Below, piece after piece: positions 10,482 to 18,945 of a stretch of DNA of 64,000 nt. Numbering within the stretch: the stretch's first letter is position 1; each line of letters starts with the position of its first letter. The DNA comes from Pseudovibrio japonicus (GTDB lineage: Bacteria; Pseudomonadota; Alphaproteobacteria; Rhizobiales; Stappiaceae), in NCBI RefSeq assembly GCF_014651595.1, contig NZ_BMXE01000001.1, positions 186,001-250,000 of the forward strand, read 5' to 3'. The position numbers and the translations under genes are program-made. The notes beneath the pieces were generated by a model. The model did not search any database and was not told where the DNA came from. It saw only the letters and a program-made list of their open reading frames with translations.

Positions 10482-12575
10482 TTATGCTTTGCGCGCTGCC
10501 ACGTGGATGTCGTGGAAGGCAGCGCCGCCGAAGGGGGCGGTTTGGTCGGCACTGGTGAGCGTGTTGATGCCTGCTCCATTCTCGTGGGCAGCGTTAGGCC
10601 AGATGCCTTCTGCGATGATTGTTCCCTTTTGTGGACGGTCGCCGACGGAGGCGTGCAGGTAGACTTCACCGCGGTGGTTGGAGAGCATGATCTTGTCGCC
10701 CTCTTCCACGCCCAGCGCGGTGGCATCGTCTGAGTGCAGCATGGCCGTAGGGCGTCCTTCCTTTTTCAGAGAGCTTGGGGTCTCGTTGAAGGTGGAGTTG
10801 AGGAATGAGCGTGATGGCGAGGTGGCCAGACGGAATGGATAGTCCTTAGTAGGTGTCTCATTGACCTCCCAATGATCCGGCAGGGCTGGCATCTGTTGCC
10901 ATGGTCCCATCGGCCCAGCGTTTGGAGCTGGTACATTTGGCCAGTCCGGCTTGAAGCGGAATTTGCCGTCTTCGTAGCCAAAGCCATTGATGTAGTGGGC
11001 CTCCTCGAAATCCGGCTGGCAATCAATCCAGCGCTTTTCTTCCAGCTCTTGCAGGCCGCCGGGATACTTGGAGTTTTTAAGCATCCAGTCGATGTGCTCG
11101 CGGGCGGTCATGTCGTGGGCTTCGTGCTTATCCCCGCCGAGGCGTTTGATAAGTTCGTTGAGGACAAACAGGTTCGGCTTGGCTTCGCCCGGGGCGTCGA
11201 CCAGTTTTGGACCGAAGAGAATGTTCTGATGTCCGCCGCCTTTGTAGATGTCGTCATGTTCCAGAAACTGGGTTGCTGGCAGGACGATGTCAGCCATCAT
11301 AGCAGTTTCGGTCATGAACTGTTCGTGGACCACGGTAAAGAGGTCTTCGCGGGCAAAGCCTTCTTTGATGAGGGACTGCTCAGGGGCTACCGACACCGGA
11401 TTGGTATTCTGGATTAGCATGGCGGTGACCGGAGGGCCGTCCATGAGCGCGTCTTTGTCGCCTGTCAGAACGCGTCCGACCTGAGACATGTCGAGTTTAC
11501 GGATAGAGCTGTCATGGAGCGAGTGAGCTTCGACCATTGACATGTTGAGGCCGAAGATGGCGCCGTTGTTGTGGAACGCCCCTCCTCCCTCGTACTGGTA
11601 ATGACCACCTACAACCGCGATGCAGCTGGCGGCGTGCATGGAGACGACGCCGTTGCGTTGGCGGGTGAAGCCGTAGCCGAGACGGAAGAAGGTCTTTTTG
11701 GTTTCGCCAACCAGTTTCGCGAAATCTTCGATCTGCTCGACAGTCAGGCCGGTGATCGGGCTGGCCCATTCCGGGCTACGGGTTTTGAGGTGTTCTTCGA
11801 GCTCGGCAGGCGCGTCGGCGTACTTTTCCATGTAGGCGTGGTCAGCATAGCCGTCACGGAAGAGAACATGCATGACGGCGCACGCGAGTGCTGCGTCGGA
11901 GCCCGGTTTCAGGACGAGTCCTATGTCGGCCTGTTTCATGGTCTCGGTCTTATAAACATCGATGACTACGATCTTGGCCCCACGGGTTTTGCGGGCCTTG
12001 ATGGCGTGGGTCATGACGTTGATCTGGGTAGCGACAGGGTTAGTGCCCCAGATGACGACCGTGTCAGCGAGTGCCATTTCGCGCGGGTCAGGCCCAGCGA
12101 GCTTACCGGTTCCGGCGATGTAACCTGTCCACGCCATGTTGGTGCAGAAGGTCTGGTACATGCCGGAGTAGCTCTTGGCGTTGCGCAGACGGTTGATGCT
12201 GTCGCGCTGAACAAGCCCCATGGTGCCAGCAAAGTAGTAAGGCCAGACGGTCTGCGGGCCGTGCTTCTCTTCCGCCTCAAGAAACTTTTGCGTTACTTCC
12301 TGAAGTGCCTCTTCCCAGCTGATCTCTTCGAACTGGCCTGAGCCCTTGGGTCCTGTGCGGCGTAAAGGCTTGGTCAAACGGTCCGGATGATGCAAGCGTT
12401 CGGAATAGCGAGCGACTTTTGCGCAGATGACCCCAGCAGTGTAGTCGTTGTCGCGTGTGCCATGAATACGTCCTATGCGTCCGTTTGCAGAGACTTCGAC
12501 CTCAAGTGCACAGGTTGAAGGGCAATCATGAGGACATGCGGAGGCAAACCTTTGTGGCTTTTCGGGCTTGGACAT
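10482..12575 (-). CDS. Molybdopterin-dependent oxidoreductase (DMSO reductase superfamily)
   Basis: About 697 residues. The N-terminal 4Fe-4S motif is ACPHDCPSTC with a fourth Cys in GVICAK. Later blocks typical of Mo/W-bisMGD enzymes are IVVIDVYKTET, GTGKLAGPD, PVSVAPEQ and the C-terminal dinucleotide-binding domain with LNSTFNE and GDKIMLSNHRGEVYLHA. No Tat signal is seen, so it is probably cytoplasmic, and no partner subunit genes are adjacent. The substrate cannot be named. ATG 12575 is preferred; a TTG at 12590 would add five residues. A GTTC-N7-GTTC site lies 26 bases upstream of the ATG. Confidence 0.9.
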   Translation of the reverse strand: MSKPEKPQRFASACPHDCPSTCALEVEVSANGRIGRIHGTRDNDYTAGVICAKVARYSERLHHPDRLTKPLRRTGPKGSGQFEEISWEEALQEVTQKFLEAEEKHGPQTVWPYYFAGTMGLVQRDSINRLRNAKSYSGMYQTFCTNMAWTGYIAGTGKLAGPDPREMALADTVVIWGTNPVATQINVMTHAIKARKTRGAKIVVIDVYKTETMKQADIGLVLKPGSDAALACAVMHVLFRDGYADHAYMEKYADAPAELEEHLKTRSPEWASPITGLTVEQIEDFAKLVGETKKTFFRLGYGFTRQRNGVVSMHAASCIAVVGGHYQYEGGGAFHNNGAIFGLNMSMVEAHSLHDSSIRKLDMSQVGRVLTGDKDALMDGPPVTAMLIQNTNPVSVAPEQSLIKEGFAREDLFTVVHEQFMTETAMMADIVLPATQFLEHDDIYKGGGHQNILFGPKLVDAPGEAKPNLFVLNELIKRLGGDKHEAHDMTAREHIDWMLKNSKYPGGLQELEEKRWIDCQPDFEEAHYINGFGYEDGKFRFKPDWPNVPAPNAGPMGPWQQMPALPDHWEVNETPTKDYPFRLATSPSRSFLNSTFNETPSSLKKEGRPTAMLHSDDATALGVEEGDKIMLSNHRGEVYLHASVGDRPQKGTIIAEGIWPNAAHENGAGINTLTSADQTAPFGGAAFHDIHVAARKA

Positions 12576-12600
12576 GCTTGGCGTACTCAATAAAATATGT

Positions 12601-12615
12601 GTTCTAGACTTGTTC
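12601..12615. promoter_or_regulatory. LexA-type site (GTTC-N7-GTTC) before the molybdo-oxidoreductase
   Basis: GTTCTAGACTTGTTC is an exact match to the alphaproteobacterial LexA direct repeat. On the minus strand a perfect TTGACA (12651-12656) lies upstream, but its matching -10 is poor. The site would fall at or just after the transcription start. With only eight fixed bases, a chance match is possible. Confidence 0.5.
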
Positions 12616-12657
12616 TCGTTCCCTCAACTGATCAAGGTAAACGCTCAAATTGTCAAG

Positions 12658-12684
12658 AAACCACCAGCAAATAATAGGTGGTTT
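12658..12684. repeat. Inverted repeat AAACCACC-N11-GGTGGTTT
   Basis: Perfect 8-base arms at 12658-12665 and 12677-12684 sit next to the TTGACA element upstream of the oxidoreductase. It could be a regulator-binding site. It has no T-run and is not terminator-like. Confidence 0.5.
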
Positions 12685-12764
12685 GACGCATTCTTGAAGC
12701 TTGATACAGCCTTAACGTGCTACTGGTTGATTAACGCAGTTGCGCCCGTGTTCACTTACGGGCT

Positions 12765-13205
12765 GACCTGAAAGAGCTCGTTTCCCATTGGGCGGAGAAG
12801 ACAGGGTAAAAGGGAGACCTTGATGCGTTTCTGCTTTACTGGTTTGAAAAGGATGCCCACCCGGACCATGAGTTGCTGGCTTTGGTGGAAAAGCACTCTA
12901 CCACACCGATCCGTCAGGTGATTGCGACCAATAACTGAAAGCTGCACACACGCTATATTGAACAGCAGATGGGCTATAAGGACCGGGTGGAGGCTGTCTT
13001 TTCCTCTTGCCGTATGGGTGTACTCAAGCCCAGCGTGGCATTCTTTCAGTATATCATCCAGTCGCTCAATGTGCCTGCAGAGCGGATGTTGCTGATTGAT
13101 GACCGGGTAGCCAACGTTAGGGCGGCGCAGGATCTGGGTTGGAAGGCGTTTTACTTTACCCCAAATACCCGCAGTCAGATCATCAAAGCACTGGGAAAGC
13201 TATAG
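12765..13205 (+). pseudogene. Decayed HAD-superfamily hydrolase
   Basis: One reading frame from about 12765 to the TAG at 13203-13205 reads as a HAD hydrolase but is broken by TAA at 12807-12809 and TGA at 12936-12938. Visible blocks are DLKELVSHWAEKTG, DAFLLYWFEKDAHPDHELL, VIATNN (motif II region), then after the TGA YIEQQMGYKDRVEAVFSSC, GVLKPSVAFFQ (motif III Lys) and MLLIDDRVANVRAAQDLGW (motif IV). The N-terminal DxD nucleophile motif is missing, so the 5' end is also lost. The part after the second stop could be read as a 78-residue ORF from 12969, but it would lack the catalytic Asp. Confidence 0.8.
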
Positions 13206-13235
13206 GGAGCTGAGTTCCCTCTTACTGCCTCTTTG

Positions 13236-13799
13236 CTACTTCCTGACCGCTTCCCACGCCATGTTGACCAAAAACTTCCTGTCCTTGTCAGAAACCCTGC
13301 GTTCCGTGCTTAGTAACGTATAAGCCGGGCCGACAATGAGCGCAGAGGCAACTGACCAGGGGATTGGTTTGACTGCCCCAAGCACGCGCCATGTCGCATA
13401 GAGCGCATCCCCTTGTAGATGAACCTTCTCCATCTGCTGTTTTATGGGCGTGAAGTCATCATCAGTCAGCGCCCTTACCTTGAGCTTCTCAAAGAGACGG
13501 AACAGCTCCGGGTTGGCACTGCCCCACCGGAGCAAACCGTTGACCGATGCCTTGATGGTATCTTCCGCACTCGCGCTTTGTGGGGTGTTACGTGTCTCTC
13601 TGGTCCAACCCGCCACCGCCTGATCCCAAAGAGCGATAGCGATCTCCGGTTTGTCCTCAAAGTATTGATGGAGCGTGGAGGTTTTGATCCTGCTTTTCCG
13701 GCAGATTTGCGCAATGGTTGTGGTGGCGTAGCCTTGCGTCAGAAACAGCGTCAGGGCCGCGCTTAAGATAGCCTGATATGAGTTGTTGTCATTGACCAC
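13236..13799 (-). CDS. TetR/AcrR family transcriptional regulator
   Basis: 187 residues. The N-terminal helix-turn-helix (about 8-55) reads AILSAALTLFLTQGYATTT...CRKSRIKTSTLHQYFEDK, a standard TetR DNA-binding domain. The C-terminal ligand domain is not diagnostic. The start is GTG 13799: an in-frame TGA lies 21 bases upstream and no other start fits. No divergent or co-directional enzyme gene indicates a target. The neighbour downstream is a HAD pseudogene on the other strand. Confidence 0.85.
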   Translation of the reverse strand: MVNDNNSYQAILSAALTLFLTQGYATTTIAQICRKSRIKTSTLHQYFEDKPEIAIALWDQAVAGWTRETRNTPQSASAEDTIKASVNGLLRWGSANPELFRLFEKLKVRALTDDDFTPIKQQMEKVHLQGDALYATWRVLGAVKPIPWSVASALIVGPAYTLLSTERRVSDKDRKFLVNMAWEAVRK

Positions 13800-14193
13800 G
13801 AGAACACCATTCCAAGATCAACCGTGGGCGGGCCTGCTATCGGCCTGCGTGCGCCCATCGTCGCGCTCGTGCATGGCTTTCAGCTTACAGCACACAACGC
13901 GAGGCTCTGCGTTCTCCCATCCTCAAGGGTAAGCCCTTGTTTTTCGTTTCATACGCACAACAAATTCTAGATTGTTATCATTAAGGGATTTCATTGATTT
14001 TGTAGTGATGATCTCTGTTGCGACCCTTCCAGCGCGGTCCCAGCCTAAAGAAGCCATGACAGCGCAGGGCTCAGAGGCGTAGAGACCGCTGGCGGGCCAA
14101 ATCCGCAGTGCTTTCTATGCAGGTGCGAGCAACAGAGCAAGCGGATCTTTCTCAGCTTGCCGACGTGCGCGCAAGTCTGCTTCGGCTCGATAT

Positions 14194-14217
14194 GTTCATG
14201 TTATGTTCTGATATCAT
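14194..14217 (+). promoter_or_regulatory. LexA-type site with TATCAT -10-like element
   Basis: GTTC at 14194-14197 and 14205-14208 with a seven-base spacer, followed after three bases by TATCAT (14212-14217). The arrangement fits LexA-controlled promoters of alphaproteobacteria. No SOS gene follows. Confidence 0.55.
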
Positions 14218-14281
14218 TTTATTCCCGTCAGATCTTATCCAGTCGTTCAGGTATGTTGTTCGTTCTCAATCACCTGCAAAT

Positions 14282-14308
14282 GTTCCCTATATGTTCGCGG
14301 CATACAAT
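14282..14308 (+). promoter_or_regulatory. LexA-type site with TACAAT -10-like element
   Basis: GTTCCCTATATGTTC (14282-14296) is followed six bases later by TACAAT (14303-14308), so the site would cover the -35/spacer of a rightward promoter. It lies 88 bases from the first site. Transcription would run towards the 3' end of the convergent TetR gene at 14415. Confidence 0.6.
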
Positions 14309-14414
14309 TTGGCGTGAGAACAGACTGTGAGCGGGAGGCATTGCAGTTTTCGGAAGCGGACTGGTCCTTGCGCGGATTGCAGTCCGCCTCTTTGTGTCAC
14401 GGATGTTTGGAGAG

Positions 14415-15029
14415 TTAGTGGACGACTGGCTGGTTTTCCAGTCGTTCGAGGCTGGCGTCTGCGAGACTATAGAGATCGTCTCTCTTTACCCCTTCACAGG
14501 CCTGCCTAATGATGATGACCATCATCTCTGTATAAAAGTCGGCTAGCTCTACGGGGTTGAAGCTGGTGGCGAACCGGCCTTTGCAGTCTTCCAGTTTCTG
14601 GAGAAGGAGGGCGTTGGCCTGCCCTTTCATTTGGGACAACTGTCTGGCAATGACGCCGTCCGTGTCCGGGAGCTCCAACAGCTTAACCGCGAGGAACCCA
14701 TCCTCCGCGTCTTCGTCTTCGCAGAAGATCTCGATGCATTCGTAAAGGGCAATGCGGATGGCTCCGACCGGATTGCAGTGCATTGCAAAACCGGAAAGGA
14801 TCTGGTGCTCGTATCTGCGTAAGTACCATTTCACCACATTGGAAAACAGATTGGCCGTATCGTGAAAGGTTTGCGACAGCCTTTCATAGGGCACACCCGT
14901 GACAGCACTGATCTGTTCCAGCGAGGTTGCTTCCACGCCCGAGTTGGAGAACTCGTGAATGGAGGCTTCAAATGTTTTCGTTAGACTGATTGGTGCCGGT
15001 CGGCTGGTGTTAACGAACTCAGTTTTCAT
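14415..15029 (-). CDS. TetR-like transcriptional regulator
   Basis: 204 residues. Residues about 15-60 (LTKTFEASIHEFSNSGVE, then ISAVTGVPYERLSQTFHDTANLF) match a TetR-type helix-turn-helix, though the usual Y-HF sequence is altered to LSQTFHD. The C-terminal domain is all-helical (LQKLEDCKGRFATSF...MMVIIIRQACEG). ATG 15029 is preferred over the adjacent TTG. No target is evident: the nearest leftward genes are an unrelated TetR gene and the pseudogene. Confidence 0.75.
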   Translation of the reverse strand: MKTEFVNTSRPAPISLTKTFEASIHEFSNSGVEATSLEQISAVTGVPYERLSQTFHDTANLFSNVVKWYLRRYEHQILSGFAMHCNPVGAIRIALYECIEIFCEDEDAEDGFLAVKLLELPDTDGVIARQLSQMKGQANALLLQKLEDCKGRFATSFNPVELADFYTEMMVIIIRQACEGVKRDDLYSLADASLERLENQPVVH

Positions 15030-15567
15030 CAAAAATCACCCATCCCTTTCATGTCGGCCTGTGTGTTTTCTGGTTATCGTGCCAATCTACGCCCTTTAAA
15101 AGAGGCGGCAATATACCCCTAGGCGAACAAGACTCATCCTTAACAACAGAAGCTAATAACTGTTCGATCTCTCCGAAAATTGTAGTGGTCTGCCATATCC
15201 TTTGAGGATCGACAGGTCATCGTTTGCGGCACACATGCGCTTTTCCAGAGCAAAGCGCTGCTTTCTCGAGCACATATCATGGCTAATTCAGGATAATCCC
15301 GCAGGATGGGCCCCACAGCTCTGCATCTGAGTAAAAAAGGCATTCCTGCGGTCAAAAGGCAGTCTTTTCTGGCCGTGCCGGTCGATCATCCGCCGACACC
15401 GACCTTGTGCAGGGCACCCGAGAGCGAAATACAACCTGCGAGGTGCGACTTGAATCGCTCGACAAGCTGTCTCGTGAAGTTGTGCGCGTCGTGCACGCTG
15501 CTCGATTAGTGGGGCTTTATTTCAGACACCGGAGCTCACAGTGCGCTTACACACGTTCCGGCTTTGG
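15030..15567. other. 538-base region without a recognised gene
   Basis: It separates the TetR-like gene from the 3' end of the serine hydrolase. An imperfect palindrome around AGCAAAGCGCTGCTTTC (about 15249-15265) is present. Short open frames at 15306-15509 and 15407-15724 (+) look like no known family, and the latter overlaps the hydrolase gene. Otherwise I see nothing in it. Confidence 0.5.
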
Positions 15568-16671
15568 TCACTGCATCTGCTCAATCATGGTATCAATCAG
15601 CGCGCCGCCATTACTGCCGTTTGTAAAGACCACAATGCCTTCATCGCTTTCCGGGAAAAGCGCGAAGATGCTTCGGTACTCATCATTGTTGCCGTCATGG
15701 AAGATTACGACTTCACTTCCCTGAGTTGTTACCCCCCACCCGAGACCATAATAGATAGGGTCTTTCTCTGAAGATGCCTGTGCTGGCACCGGTGTAATGG
15801 GCGAGAAGATTGCCGAATAACTTTCCTCGGACAAGCCTTTGCGCTCACACACCCAACCCAGGAAGCGACTATAATCGCGCGGCGTTGTTACAAGGCTTGC
15901 AGCTGCGTTGGCGCGCTCACGAAGATTGGTGAAACCGCGGCTTTCTTGCGTGTTCTGCGCGCTCTTATAGCCTCTGGTGAGCGAGATACCTGTTGGCAGA
16001 GGACTTACATATGTGGATTGAGGCATGAGCGCTCCGAGATGCTCACGAAAAATCTGGTTTAGCGGCTTCCCGGTTTTGCTTTCCACGTAATGGCGCAGGA
16101 GTTCAAAGGCCTCTCCTGAATAGGCGTAGTGCGTGCCCGGATCATTCGTGAAGGCAATTGGAGTGTCTCGATCCGGATCACCCGCATTGCCTGCCCAGTT
16201 GGGTAGGCCGGTTTGGTGGCTTAGCACCATTTTGGGTGTTATCTGGCCATACCGCTGTTTATCGGTAATGCGTGCATAGTCCAACTCGTCCGCGATAGGC
16301 CGGTCAAGATCAATCACACCTTCTTCAACCAGCTGCATAACCAGATAGGCGAAGACGGGCTTGGATAAGGACGCGGCTTCAAATACCGAGTTATCAACGA
16401 TCGGCTCTGGTGGATTGAGTGTCGCCAGCCCGATGTTCATTGGCTTTGTGGGAGCGCAGTTCTTTATTCCAACGACTGCCATGCCGGGCACATCAAAGCG
16501 CTTAAGCATGGTTGTGAGCTCATCAACGGACAGCACCCAGTCCGGCATCTCAGGTTCACCAGCCGGCTGGACCGGCTTAGGTGATTGGCTTGCAGCAGAG
16601 CCACTGAAAACAAAGGGGGAACTTAACAGGAGCCCTACAATGAATGATTGCAGTAACTTATGATGTGGCAT
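15568..16671 (-). CDS. Secreted serine hydrolase, beta-lactamase class C/PBP4* family
   Basis: 367 residues with a signal peptide (hydrophobic core about 8-24). The serine-hydrolase triad is present as S101-L-S-K104 (ASLSK), Y184-S-G (YAYSG) and H325-D-G in place of the KTG box. The HxG and YSG variants are common in esterase- or D-aminopeptidase-like members, so true beta-lactamase activity is not assured. A likely periplasmic site follows from the signal sequence. It is followed leftward by a gene-free stretch. The GlcG-like gene 106 bases upstream has the same orientation. Confidence 0.88.
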   Translation of the reverse strand: MPHHKLLQSFIVGLLLSSPFVFSGSAASQSPKPVQPAGEPEMPDWVLSVDELTTMLKRFDVPGMAVVGIKNCAPTKPMNIGLATLNPPEPIVDNSVFEAASLSKPVFAYLVMQLVEEGVIDLDRPIADELDYARITDKQRYGQITPKMVLSHQTGLPNWAGNAGDPDRDTPIAFTNDPGTHYAYSGEAFELLRHYVESKTGKPLNQIFREHLGALMPQSTYVSPLPTGISLTRGYKSAQNTQESRGFTNLRERANAAASLVTTPRDYSRFLGWVCERKGLSEESYSAIFSPITPVPAQASSEKDPIYYGLGWGVTTQGSEVVIFHDGNNDEYRSIFALFPESDEGIVVFTNGSNGGALIDTMIEQMQ

Positions 16672-16776
16672 TAGCGAGCAATATCCTATGGCGACAAGGC
16701 TGCCGCGGGAAAATACTCTTGCAGACTAATAGATTCCCTTTGAAGTTGAACCCAAGAACTCACCCCCACACAACTA

Positions 16777-17250
16777 TCAGCGCATGGCTTCCAGCGCTGC
16801 TCTTGCGCAGGTTGCGTCATCTTCAACGGAGCCGCCTGCAACGCCAATCGCGCCAACGGTTGTATTCTCGCCAATGATGATTGGAAGTCCGCCAGCGATC
16901 GCCAGTGTGGCCGGGTATTGCCTAAAGACCGGCATCTCTTCCAGAACCGCGTTCACATCTTCGGAGGGCGTGCCCCATTCCAGAGAGGTGTTTGCCTTGA
17001 GGGTTGCCGCTTTGTAGCTGGCTGGCAGAGCGTCATCCATACGTGCAGAGGCAACAACATCTTCACCGCGGTCAATAATCACGATGGACACGTTCCATTC
17101 GTTCTCTCGCGCCAGCGCTACACAGGCACTCATGCCCTTGCCCGCTGCATCAAGGCTCAAATAAGGCCGGGTGTTTTCCTGAGCGCCGGCTGCGCTTGCA
17201 GGCAATGCCAAAATGGCTCCCAAGAGCAGATATTTTGCATTAATATTCAT
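16777..17250 (-). CDS. GlcG/HbpS-family protein, exported
   Basis: 157 residues. A signal peptide (residues 1-23, ending ASAAGA) is followed by a single GlcG/HbpS domain: LSLDAAGKGMSACVALARE, IVIIDRGEDVVASARMDDA and the family-typical LAIAGGLPIIIGE...VGAIGVAGGSVEDDATCARAAL. HbpS binds haem or iron in Streptomyces, but family members are diverse and the role here is not shown. Secretion separates it from cytoplasmic GlcG in the glycolate operon. It may be co-transcribed with the serine hydrolase downstream. Confidence 0.88.
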   Translation of the reverse strand: MNINAKYLLLGAILALPASAAGAQENTRPYLSLDAAGKGMSACVALARENEWNVSIVIIDRGEDVVASARMDDALPASYKAATLKANTSLEWGTPSEDVNAVLEEMPVFRQYPATLAIAGGLPIIIGENTTVGAIGVAGGSVEDDATCARAALEAMR

Positions 17251-17390
17251 ATATTTATCTCGCGCTCCATTATCCCGCGTGCGCGCGGACTTAATTTTAT
17301 AATTGTGTCATAAAAAAGGGAGCCCAGCGTATTGTTCAGGTTATGCAACCCTTTCAGCACGAAGATCTTGTGGCTTACGTAGATGACCGC

Positions 17391-17433
17391 ATAAAAAAGC
17401 CCGTCCGATACCTTGCGGGACCAAACGGGCTTC
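17391..17433 (-). terminator. Terminator of ndk
   Basis: On the minus strand, GAAGCCCGT and ACGGGCTT form the stem (17425-17432 with 17397-17404), followed by TTTTTTAT. It lies about 40 bases past the ndk stop. Confidence 0.88.
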
Positions 17434-17471
17434 TTCTGATTTCAGCGTGCTGCCAAAATCGTAAGGCTGGA

Positions 17472-17894
17472 TTAGCCTACGATTTCAGTGCCGGAGAACC
17501 AGTAAGCGATTTCTTCAGCAGCTGTTTCAGGAGCATCAGAACCGTGTACGGAGTTTTCGCCGATGGACAGAGCGAATTCCTTACGGATGGTGCCCTCAGC
17601 AGCGTCCGCTGGGTTGGTTGCGCCCATGACTTCACGGTTTTTCGCGATTGCGTTTTCGCCTTCAAGAACCTGAACGATGGTTGGGCCGGAAGACATGAAT
17701 TCTGTCAGTTCGCCAAAGAACGGACGCTCTTTGTGAACAGCGTAGAAACCTTCTGCTTCACGCAGGGACATCCAAACGCGCTTGGATGCAACAACGCGGA
17801 GGCCAGCTTCTTCGAGCTTAGCGGTGATTGCACCGGTCAGGTTGCGCTTGGTTGCGTCCGGCTTGATCATGGAAAACGTGCGTTCAATCGCCAT
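17472..17894 (-). CDS. ndk: Nucleoside diphosphate kinase
   Basis: Equilibrates NTP and dNTP pools by phosphotransfer through a histidine. The 140 residues are the standard size. [28 protein letters not shown] and the active-site region [16 protein letters not shown] (catalytic His is in [17 protein letters not shown]) are visible. The start ATG 17894 has AGGTAA nine bases upstream; the frame remains open further upstream, but the family start is MAIERTFSM. It is a single gene with its own terminator. Confidence 0.97.
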   Translation of the reverse strand: MAIERTFSMIKPDATKRNLTGAITAKLEEAGLRVVASKRVWMSLREAEGFYAVHKERPFFGELTEFMSSGPTIVQVLEGENAIAKNREVMGATNPADAAEGTIRKEFALSIGENSVHGSDAPETAAEEIAYWFSGTEIVG

Positions 17895-18406
17895 CGTTAT
17901 TACCTGCAGTTTTGCGAGCGTCCCAAAGGCCGCTCTCTTTGAAAAATCTTTTTTCCTGCGGCGTAGAAAAGAACGCCACAAAGGTTCGCGCGAGATATAC
18001 TTAATGTGCCCCGCAAAAAGCAAGAGGGTATATCCGTATTCCCACGTTGCCCTGCACAGGAATGGCAGAAAACCGTTGGCTCAGCCACCCACAGGTCAGA
18101 CAGCAGGCTGGTGATTACTGCAAAGACGTGGCAACAAGCAGTCCTGCCATACGCTCACTTGTAGATTAGGTTGACCAAGCCCCCTTTGTTTTTCATGGGC
18201 TGGAGGTAGGGCTATGGGGACACTAAGCAGAGTGTTTTGCGAAAAGCGCCCGTGTTCCAACGGGTTCTCGACGTGCATAGCAGATATGCCTTTGCGGTTG
18301 CGACTTCACGCCTCCCCCTACTGCAGGATTTATTTGAGGTGGGTCAATTTATCGACGCAAAAAGGGGTGCATTGTTAGTGCAATAGACACGCAAGAGGGC
18401 ACCCCT
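17895..18406. other. Divergent region between ndk and the DinB-fold gene
   Basis: 512 bases without a convincing gene. There is a small hairpin, CCCGT-N6-ACGGG, near 18250, and the leader hairpin of the next gene at 18363-18406. Otherwise I recognise nothing. Promoters for both flanking genes must lie here. Confidence 0.5.
18363..18406 (+). promoter_or_regulatory. Start-codon-proximal leader hairpin of the DinB-fold gene
   Basis: AGGGGTGC (18363-18370) pairs perfectly with GCACCCCT (18399-18406). The 3' arm begins at the last G of the GAGGG ribosome-binding site and ends immediately before the ATG at 18407. Folded, it would hide the initiation region. Confidence 0.55.
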
Positions 18407-18940
18407 ATGAAAGCAGCATTTGTTATGTATGCCTCCTATAATAAGTGGGCAAACGATCTATTGCTTAAAGAGTGTGAACAGCTCACGAGTGAGGACTACC
18501 ACCGTGATCTTGGCTCGTATTTCAATTCCATTCACGGCACCATGGACCATCAGCTGGTTGCGGATAAGGTCTGGCTTTACCGGTTTACTGCACAAGGCGA
18601 TCCAATCGACAGCCTTGATGAGCAGATGACCGGCGATTTTGCCACGCTCAATGAAAAACGCCGCCTGCTGGATGAGCGCATCTGCTCTGTGGTGGACCAG
18701 ATGCAGGAGAAAGACTTCCTGCGGACCATGATCTACCGCACCATCCGTAAGCCGCTGGTGATGCAACAGCCGCTTGGCGCGGCGTTGTTCCACTTCTTCA
18801 ACCACCAGACTCACCACCGCGGACAGGTGCACGCCATGCTGACACAGCTGGGCCACACTCCAGAGGCGCTGGATATGATCTACTTCCAGCGTGAAACGGG
18901 CCATGGCATGGCAAAGGAAGAGGATATGGTGAAGGCCTGA
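18407..18940 (+). CDS. DinB-fold metal-dependent protein
   Basis: 177 residues with the four-helix DinB/YfiT-like fold. The probable metal ligands are H48 (HGTMDHQLV) and H133/H137 (FNHQTHHRGQVHAML), the classic HxxxH pattern of this family. Members are thiol- or metal-dependent enzymes, many uncharacterised. The name refers to the Bacillus DinB protein, not to DNA polymerase IV. GAGGG lies eight bases before the ATG but within a hairpin (18363-18406). No operon partner follows; the next sequence is a gene remnant on the other strand. Confidence 0.88.
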   Translation: MKAAFVMYASYNKWANDLLLKECEQLTSEDYHRDLGSYFNSIHGTMDHQLVADKVWLYRFTAQGDPIDSLDEQMTGDFATLNEKRRLLDERICSVVDQMQEKDFLRTMIYRTIRKPLVMQQPLGAALFHFFNHQTHHRGQVHAMLTQLGHTPEALDMIYFQRETGHGMAKEEDMVKA

Positions 18941-18945
18941 TGTGC

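Larger units (their letters stand above)
13800..14414. other. 615-base region with two LexA-type sites and no convincing gene
   Basis: No protein family was recognised on either strand. It contains two exact GTTC-N7-GTTC direct repeats (14194-14208 and 14282-14296), each followed by a -10-like hexamer, and a hairpin GCGGACT/AGTCCGC (14356-14387) with CTCTTTGTG after it. A 69-codon frame at 14108-14317 spans both sites and is probably chance. Confidence 0.6.

Noticed and set aside
14108-14317. 69-codon plus-strand frame covering both LexA-type sites
   Set aside because: No ribosome-binding site or family resemblance, and it would place two promoters inside a gene.
15306-15567. Transposase or gene remnant in the 15.3 kb gap
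   Set aside because: Short frames gave no recognisable motifs and no terminal inverted repeats were found.
17895-18023. Upstream extension of ndk
   Set aside because: NDK proteins begin at MAIERTFSM, and a ribosome-binding site is present just before that codon.
18407-18940. DinB gene as SOS DNA polymerase IV
   Set aside because: The sequence is the Bacillus DinB/DUF664 fold with His ligands, not a Y-family polymerase, and no LexA-type site precedes it.
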